Position numbers and translations under genes: made by a program
Part shown: piece by piece, positions 57,451 through 64,000 of the stretch
Layout of the letters: each line of letters starts with the position of its first letter
How positions within the stretch are numbered: the first letter of the stretch is position 1
Notes under the pieces: generated by a model
Told to the model about the DNA's origin: nothing
The model's input: only the letters and a program-made list of their open reading frames with translations
Database searches by the model: none
Source of the DNA: Scolanthus callimorphus
Taxonomy: Eukaryota > Cnidaria > Anthozoa > Actiniaria > Edwardsiidae
DNA: 64,000 nt
NCBI GenBank assembly: GCA_033964015.1
Contig: JAWWUD010000052.1
Coordinates: 62,001 to 126,000 of the forward strand
Direction of reading: 5' to 3'

Positions 57451-57920
57451 TTTATATGGATCACGTCCTACTTCTAAAAATGTTAAAGTTTGTCATCAAT
57501 GCGAAAAAACTATCACTATGTTATGTCTGATTTCTTTGTTTTGTTTTGTATATTGTTTATGCGTTTTTGTTGCTTTCTTTTTTGTATATTTATTTGCGTT
57601 CTAGTTGTTGTCTTTATAGTACTGCACTCCCAGGGTCGTTCTTCCCTCCAGCGCGCGGATGGCGTTATATTTCTCGTCTAGGTCTTGGAACGATCGGAGT
57701 AAAATTGAGTGGGAGGGGTCGGGGAGAGAAGAGGGAGAGCAGCAGCGCAGAGGCCATCACAGTTGGTTGAATAGATTAATGATTTATTTACGTTAGTTTG
57801 CACTCAAATAAACGCTATCTTATATCTCCTTTTCAGGCATGCTTTTCTACAGAGAAAGATGAATTTGTCGTAGAAGAATAAGCTGAGCCGAGCTATCCGG
57901 ACGTTCGTCCGGTAAGGTAA
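57451..57920. other. Gene 3 intron, unassigned
   Basis: Overlapping plus-strand frames at 57490-57770 are low-complexity, with a hydrophobic Phe/Val/Cys-rich run. No family recognised. Confidence 0.3.
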
Positions 57921-58142
57921 GACTACAAGCATTCTAGAACCCAGAGGTCTCCTGCTTGTCTGCCCGCAGGATAGGCTCTGGGGACATCCATGTGGGAGCC
58001 TTCGCTGATTGGCTGACTTTGAATGTTGCTGCATGCGCTGAAAGGTGTATCAGATCTCGCACATGCGTCAATGGCTGTCACCAGAGGCTCACCGGCGAGA
58101 TGAAGAGCCGGGGGAGCTCTGGGTTCGAGAACGAACTACAAG
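57921..58142. mobile_element. MITE family D copy 3, in the gene 3 intron
   Basis: The element 57930-58133 has ends CATTCTAGAACCCAGAGG / GAGCTCTGGGTTCGAGAACG. Flanks are GACTACAAG (57921-57929) and AACTACAAG (58134-58142), a 9-bp duplication with one later change. It lies 50 bp from the splice donor of the peptide exon. Confidence 0.85.
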
Positions 58143-58191
58143 CTCAGTCTCCTTGCACGAAAAGGCCTGATAGCGTAACTCCTTGCCTTAC

Positions 58192-58366
58192 CTCTCCTCT
58201 TCTTTGCCTGTTTTTTAATGTACTCCTTCATTAACTCTCTTAGTTTCGGCATCTCGTCCTCGTATTCTCGCCCCCATCTCAAGCCTTGTGCTTCCGTTGG
58301 CTCCACGTAGAGTGAGACGAGCGCGCAGCAGATCACCAGAACAACAAGTAGTCTCTTTGAATCCAT
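58192..58366 (-). CDS. RWamide neuropeptide precursor gene 3, peptide exon with altered cleavage site
   Basis: The signal peptide (residues 1-26) differs from gene 2 by about one residue. Residues 27-33 are QGLRWGR, followed directly by EYEDEM. The Lys of the usual GKR site is missing, leaving a single Arg. If cleaved at that Arg, the product would be the same pGlu-Gly-Leu-Arg-Trp-NH2. Dibasic sites are the standard signal, so processing may be weak or absent. The spacer (RELMKEYIKKQ) and KKRR resemble gene 2. The acceptor TCCATTCTAG leaves 7 nt before the ATG (exon from 58373). The phase-1 donor AG|GTAAGG is at 58191. Ignoring the donor, the frame stops at 58136 (76 residues) and its last part would be intron sequence. 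Confidence 0.85.
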
Positions 58367-58454
58367 TGTATGTCTAGAATGGAGGAAATGAAGCTACGTA
58401 ATGTGATGCGACAATATTTAGTATATCGCCGGGAGACGAGACAATGCCTTCACA

Positions 58455-58604
58455 GGGAATTTCTGAGGAATCTCATCCATGGGAGAAGCTGAATTTCCCA
58501 CGCACATGCCAGATATGGATAGCCATGGGACACCCGATCACTTCCTATTCTTCTACCATGGGAAATTCAGCTTTTCCCATGGATGGGTTTCTGCAGAAAT
58601 TGCC
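58455..58604. repeat. Foldback element just upstream of RWamide gene 3
   Basis: GGGAATTTCTGAGGAATCTC and CATCCATGGGAGAAGCTGAA at the left face the inverse TTCAGCTTTTCCCATGGATG and GGTTTCTGCAGAAATTGCC at the right. It lies in the 5' flank or first intron of gene 3. Confidence 0.7.
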
Positions 58605-59932
58605 TGTGCTTTACGTCAACTAAATGTGTAAGACATCAGTTCTTAAAGGATAAAAGTACTAATGAGACTATTTTCAAGATCAAAGGGAAAGTTAGTACTG
58701 ATTCTCAACTCCACATAACGCAATACATATTTTAGTAGAGATCCGCGCGCATACTATCCTGGAATCATACCCTGTAATCTGATTGATTCCCTAACTCGTA
58801 TCTATTGACTCAACATAGAAAACTCGGGTTGCTCTTTCTGTCACAGCGTGTACCCTGTTGCTGGCGTAACTAAGAGACAATCAGGACGATTTTTGTTTGG
58901 CATAAACGTGGTTGTAACAGTTTGCAACTTGATGCGAGTTTAATAAGTTTACACAGAAATTGCGCGGAGTTCGAGAAATATGCGAGAACAGCTCTGAGAA
59001 CAGAACTAACGATAGTGTGCCTTTTGAATTAGTATGAAGTTGTCGCCATTCATTGATAAAAGTTAACCCGAACTTTGTTAGGCTTGCGGCAAACGTCGTG
59101 GCAGACTCGCGCCGTTCCAATCCAAAACAATAGAACGTTTTGTATTATAAAGTGAAACGAAGCGGCATCCTTTGTTAAAGGAAAGGATCGACATAAGAAG
59201 TTCGACGTTTGAACTGGGCCTTAGTGATTCTTAGTACGGTTTAGAATGGACGCATTCCGATGCTTGTTTGGACACCTTTCCCAGTATTTTAAAACTGCTC
59301 AACGTTTTTATAATAGAAACGTGGCTGCGTGCCTCCTTTAATGTAGTATTATCTGCTAAACCAATCACATACACAGTTGACTATTTGACGGCTAAATACT
59401 GAGCCCTTTTCAGCAAGTATTTATATAAAGCCCTTTTCAGGCAGCATTTATATAACTTTATCCTAATTGAAAGAACATAGCTTCGGTTTACACGCTTAAT
59501 ATTCCGTTGTTTTCCTGCTGGCCGGCTCCCCTGCGCGGTTATTCAACCATGTTTGTTTTTGGTTTCCAGGGTTCCTGTAGTAAATACCCCCAGTAGAGGC
59601 GACTACCAGGCTATGCCGAAAGTGAGGATGAAACCACTTGTTGCTGTATAGCTATGGTGTTTTTTCCTCCGGGGCGAGAATAAGTGTGTGGCAATTGTTT
59701 TCTCCAAGACTGGATTTTAATCTACGTTCTCGCTAGTTCCGTGTTTGGCAGTTAAAAAATGCTTGTTTAGCGTTCTATTCACTGAAAACGTAATTTCAAG
59801 AAAAGTTGAATCATGTTTATTGATGTTGCAGGGGCATCCTGAAGATCATTGTCGGAACAAAAATATGTGTTAAGCCCGGGTCTAACGATCAAACATCCCA
59901 ACTGATTGTTGGAGCGAACAAAGCTCGATAGT
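58605..59932. other. Upstream region of RWamide gene 3, unassigned
   Basis: The minus-strand 79-codon frame (58881-59120) is unrecognised. No clear first exon or TATA box for gene 3 found. AGCCCTTTTCAG(C/G)CA-type words repeat at about 59403-59446. Confidence 0.3.
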
Positions 59933-59968
59933 TAGGCCTAGTACATACGCCGCTCTTATCATGAGCCG
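59933..59968. repeat. Left member of a 3.9-kb-spaced inverted pair
   Basis: TAGGCCTAGTACATACGCCG then CTCTTATCATGAGCCG. The same sequence, inverted, with about two differences is at 63829-63865. Confidence 0.75.
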
Positions 59969-60241
59969 ATCCTAATGCAAAATCTCAATAAAACAATATT
60001 TTTGTCCATCTCTCGTCTGCTTGTAGCCTAAACTATTCTAAATCAACCCGGGAATGTAGAATCGACACGCAGGGCCTAAACGCGCGCAAAAGGGGTACGT
60101 TGATCGTGGCAGCTTTCGGACTTGGACGTGAGGACTTTTTGGTAGCCTGGTGACTAATTTGCGATTTCATCCGACCATCCACTTCGGTAGCTCGTTTCAA
60201 ACTCGTTGTTTACCGAAGAAAAGATCGGAAGGCGGGAAGCC

Positions 60242-60373
60242 ATGACCGAAGGAAGCAGCTTTGTTCTGATACCAAATGTGACGGGTTTTGGAAAACAGAA
60301 GGCAGATTTCTTCTCTACTGGAAAGAGGCAAAATTTGAAAAACACAGAAAGTAGTCGCCAGCAGCTATTTTGA
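60242..60373 (+). CDS. Unrecognised 43-codon frame in a CpG-richer segment
   Basis: ATG with GCC before it, reading MTEGSSFVLIPNVTGFGKQK onward to TGA. Downstream at 60714 is a good donor, GAG|GTAAGA. It may be the first exon region of a plus-strand gene leaving the window, or chance. No family. Confidence 0.2.
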   Translation: MTEGSSFVLIPNVTGFGKQKADFFSTGKRQNLKNTESSRQQLF

Positions 60374-61791
60374 CCCTTGTTTTACTTTTTCCATGGAGTT
60401 ATTAATCCTTTTGAATTTATGCTTAGTGCGTTGTTGAGTCTTCAAACCAAAACGCTATGTTTTTAGTTTTTCGAGTTTCTGTGTTGATTTCGCGCGAGGC
60501 CCTTTCTAGTTCTTTAGAAATCTCTGTTTTGGACGAAAATATCGCTCAGAATCAGTTGGAATCAAATGGGAAAACCTTACGGAGGTGAAAAGAATTTTGA
60601 AGGGCATGGCAGCGAGTGGAATACTTCCAGTTCGGCAAGATAATGATGGTACATGTGAAGTAATTTAACTTAAGGGCATTTTACTTCAGAAGGAAGAGTC
60701 TTGGCTACTAGAGGTAAGAACTGAACAACAGAAATATCAAAACAATCCTCATGATTCTTCTTTTATTTTCGCGGGTTTTCACTGTAGAGCCATGTGTTTT
60801 AATTTTGTTTGTCGGTTGTAAGCTTACATCTTTCTGTGGATGAATTGCACTTCGCTTTAGCAGATTAGTTGAAGATATTTCGAGTTAATAATCCTCCTTG
60901 TAGTATGCATTACTTAAATAAATGTCCTTTTTCTCCATTTTCCACCCTAAGCGACGGTAAAATTTGTTAGAAAAGTTAGCTTGTTTACACTAGTAATTCA
61001 CATCCGCGCAGCTGGTCAAACCCGTGCGTTTCGTTTCGTCTGTGAACTAAACTAAGAACACTGCACCTCCAAAATTGCTCAAACAGCTTAACAGCCCAAT
61101 GAAACTGAAATTCTCGTCCACTGCAATTTCATAAATCTTTTGTTTTTCGCTCAGAATTCAGAATGTATAGTCAGTAGAATGATTTAAGCTTAAACCAAGT
61201 TCGAACTACAAAAGCATAAGCTTAATTTATGAGAAATGAAAATCAAAGTGTAAATTTGCCAATTTTATTTCCCAATCATTCAGAGAGTAAGATAATTAAG
61301 TTATACTCTTCCACATGAAGTTATGCTTGTGTTTATATCAAAAGTAACTAAAGGAAAAGACATGGTTGTCAGTAAGGAGGTCACAGCTCTTCTTTGTAAT
61401 TTTTGTTCTTGCATATTTTTCTATGCTTAAATTAAGGAACACTCTTCTATCAAAATGTTTCTGTACTTACAGAATCCTGCACTGTATAATAATTTTTAAT
61501 TATTTTTCTAAATCTAAAAAATAAGTGACACAAATAGTATAAAAGATTGGCACTGGATAAGAAAATGAGGCATGTCAGTCACTTACAGTCAAAGACATCA
61601 TGAGTCAATAAAAAAACATTTCTCAATTCAATATTAAAAAGGTTAAATGCTCAAAGTTTTATTTCTGAATAAGCAATTGTTCACCCAGAGTAATTATTTA
61701 GATTACAAAATTTTCATTATTGAATTGAAAATTGCATTTTTCGATTGAATAATGAAATCAAGAATGGAATAATTAATTTAATATTTAACTC

Positions 61792-61824
<33 letters not shown>

Positions 61825-63271
61825 TGCTTCAGGTCTTTTGACTGCAAAACAAATTAGGCAATAAGCATTGGATGCAAAACACAACATAAATCACACAAAA
61901 ACTATATTATAGTAATGACCTCTAATATATTTCAAGTGTCAGATTGCTATAATTTTCTAACCATTCAGACCATTGAAAAATATGGTGGTTTACTAGATAT
62001 TTTAAGGTAACAAGATGTTATTTTTATATGTAGTCACTTCATTCCTTCTTATCTACAGTGCAGTTTCTAAAAACTGAGGCAGCTGACCTTGAGTAGTAGA
62101 AAGCTTGTGAAAAATCCATAGAACTAAATCCTACTTGAAGAAAATATAACATCTTGTGTCATTTACTGCTCTCGGGTGAGCAGGTCTGCTATTTCAGTCA
62201 TAAACTGTTATGGCCAGCATGAAACATGGGCCATTTTTTTTTTAATCAGTAATATTTTAACACAGAATGCGGCTATAAAGTTTGACATGCTGCTAAAAGT
62301 TGATTAATTCAAATTTCAATGGCAAAACTGCAATTTAGAAACTTCTCCTGGGACTAATTTTACAGATAGAGGAACATTATATTAATGCTTTGGGAATTCC
62401 ATAACAGAGCAAATGTCAGTTAAATAAATTAGAACCCATGATAAGTGCAGAAGAGCACTGGCTTAGCAGTCAACTGTCCCGTAGATGGTGAAATGTTAAC
62501 CTTCAAAGCCTGAAGCCATGCATTTTACCAGTGGACATTCTTTGGTTTTGTCATTATCTATATATTCTCCTAAGTATATCATAAATTCTAACAAGTGTAA
62601 AAAGCTAGTAGTCATCAGAGTTTGATCAGGTACTTTGAAAACATTTCACTGCTGGCTTATTTTCATCTGCTAACAGTCATGGTAAAAAATGATGTATTTG
62701 TCAAATGCATGCATTTGATAAATATAGAGAATGAAATATTCTTTTTTTTTTTAGCTTATTAAGCAAGGAAACAATAAGCAGCAATCAGAATTAATGTCAA
62801 AATCATATAAATCAGCTTGCATGCAATACTGTCATGCCAGATTTCCCCCTCAAAAAGAGTCCAGCACACATATGGACATTTTTTTCCATGACAGATATAG
62901 TTGCCACAGTGAGGGTTCAAAATATCTAAACTGGTGGTACTAGGAGTTACTCAAGCTTCACTCATGCCACAACTGTGAGCATGCATGTATACAAGTGAAG
63001 TTCAGAATGTATGCAAGTGCAGACAAAGTATTATTGAGCTTCCAAGTGTCATATATTTTTCTTGATAGCCTCTCACAGGTTCTAAAATCCAGACACAAAG
63101 GCAAGCCACAATTTCCTCTTGTATCCTGATGTTCTTTTCCTGCCATGGGAGACTGACATGTTTTTGATGTGTCAGGGAGTTTCAAACTGCGACAAGTTTG
63201 CGTAACGCAGAATACATAGAAATCTCCAATGTGTCCATGACCCTGTCCCTAGTCAAACATCAAGGCCATAT
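60374..63271. other. Long stretch with no assignable gene
   Basis: AT-rich. Contains a 29-G run (61794-61822). No frames of interest except 62958-63185 (minus), which is unrecognised. Confidence 0.35.
61794..61822. repeat. Poly-G run of 29 bases
   Basis: Uninterrupted homopolymer in otherwise AT-rich sequence. Confidence 0.85.
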
Positions 63272-63496
63272 TCAACAGTGCAGTTCTTGCTCATAGTTTT
63301 TTAAATTCAATTTTTGACAACCCTTTTGTCTATAACACTCCATGACCAGCAGCGTACTCTTATCTTGAAATATTTCAATCGCTATCTTCTGCTCAAACAT
63401 CAGACAGTCTTGTAAGCCATAATCATGGCTTGTGACGAAAAGTACGCTCGAAATTTGCAAGGAATTTACAGAGGAAGACGATAATAGGAGACGCAT
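63272..63496 (-). CDS. Unrecognised 74-codon frame, possible exon
   Basis: The minus-strand frame begins MRLLLSSSSVNSLQ and has a balanced composition. About 200 bp upstream on the same strand, CAAGATGGCGGC (63706-63695) matches the YY1-type initiator of TATA-less promoters, in a CpG-richer patch. This hints at a gene start on the minus strand. No protein family is recognised and no splice chain is resolved. Confidence 0.25.
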   Translation of the reverse strand: MRLLLSSSSVNSLQISSVLFVTSHDYGLQDCLMFEQKIAIEIFQDKSTLLVMECYRQKGCQKLNLKNYEQELHC

Positions 63497-63828
63497 GGTA
63501 GCGAACTTTTACACGAATCGAACTCGATTGTTGAAATTCAAGAGAATCTGTACAGCAGATGTTTTGTTACTCCACAACAACGTCCCCTGAAGCTTTTTCT
63601 TGCAAAACTCCTAGTCTTGGGCAGAGTATGAGGGTAAAACTCATTATAAATATTGAGAAAACATCCTTCCTTTGCACTGCTCCGTGTTCGAATGCGCCGC
63701 CATCTTGCTACTATCACAGAAATATGCATCCGCTGACCGCGGGGCGAACGTACCACTTTGACACGAAATTAGGCCGCTGTGGATTTTAACGCCGCGAGTT
63801 TCGAGTATTTCATGGTAACAGTTTGGTA

Positions 63829-63865
63829 CGGCTCATGATAAGAGCGGCGTGTGTACTAGGCCTTA
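63829..63865. repeat. Right member of the 3.9-kb-spaced inverted pair
   Basis: CGGCTCATGATAAGAGCGGC then GTGTGTACTAGGCCTTA, the inverse of 59933-59968. It directly abuts the MITE at 63868. Confidence 0.75.
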
Positions 63866-63867
63866 GA

Positions 63868-64000
63868 CACCCGATGTTTGATGAACATTTTTGTTCGAAA
63901 ATTATGTTCGATCGAACAAAAATGTTTTTGATCGGGATCAAACACATTTTTGTTCGATCGAACATCTCTTCGAACAAAAATGCTCATCAAACATGGGGTG
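63868..64000. mobile_element. Palindromic MITE at the window edge
   Basis: The ends CACCCGATGTTTGATGA and the inverse TCATCAAACATGGGGTG coincide with the window end. The inner word TTTTTGTTCGA occurs inverted as TCGAACAAAAA, and TTCGATCGAA-type centres add further symmetry. Confidence 0.75.

Overview
The window reads as nuclear DNA of a hexacoral, most likely a stony coral; a sea anemone or corallimorph is not excluded. It is AT-rich and intron- and repeat-rich, with no operon or ribosome-binding-site architecture. The diagnostic content is three short secreted precursors that carry the anthozoan RWamide neuropeptide signature QG(G)LRWG(K)R. The Penelope-like element, the Gypsy fragment and the many small foldback elements fit such a genome.

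Genes. Three paralogous RWamide precursor genes lie on the minus strand at about 6.6-8.4 kb, 37.1-38.7 kb and 56.7-58.4 kb. In each, one exon holds the signal peptide and the single peptide copy. It is bounded by a 3' splice acceptor 3-16 nt before the ATG and by a phase-1 splice donor at the same codon position. Below each donor, after an intron of 1.2-1.4 kb, lies a pyrimidine-rich acceptor followed by a short coding tail, a stop and AATAAA. The predicted precursors are 66, 65 and 66 residues long. Gene 1 encodes a QGGLRW-amide variant. Gene 2 encodes exactly the Antho-RWamide II sequence. Gene 3 has lost the lysine of the dibasic processing site. Other reading frames are unrecognised or weak and are marked so.

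Mobile DNA. A 5'-truncated Penelope-like element (25.3-27.3 kb) encodes reverse transcriptase and a GIY-YIG nuclease and sits between inverted copies of its 3' end. Each arm carries a hammerhead-ribozyme core; one looks intact and one is mutated. There is a frameshifted Gypsy-type reverse transcriptase fragment near 43.9 kb, a second PLE scrap near 45.1 kb, a possible LINE tail near 39.5 kb and a tRNA-like SINE inside the gene 1 intron. Small non-autonomous elements dominate. One family makes 9-bp target duplications (three copies), two families are flanked by TTAA, others by TA, and several are nested in each other.

Tandem and structural repeats. These are a 42-bp minisatellite split by a 538-bp transposon (28.4-30.0 kb), a 121-bp array in which each unit forms four successive hairpins (48.0-49.0 kb), 198-bp and 62-bp duplications, a degenerate TTAGG-type array, a 168-bp segment repeated 6,540 bp away, and several long poly-G/poly-C runs. 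Large stretches (11.3-13.8, 14.0-16.8, 17.8-23.0, 39.9-42.3, 49.4-52.9 and 60.4-63.3 kb) hold nothing I can assign; they are probably intergenic or intronic.
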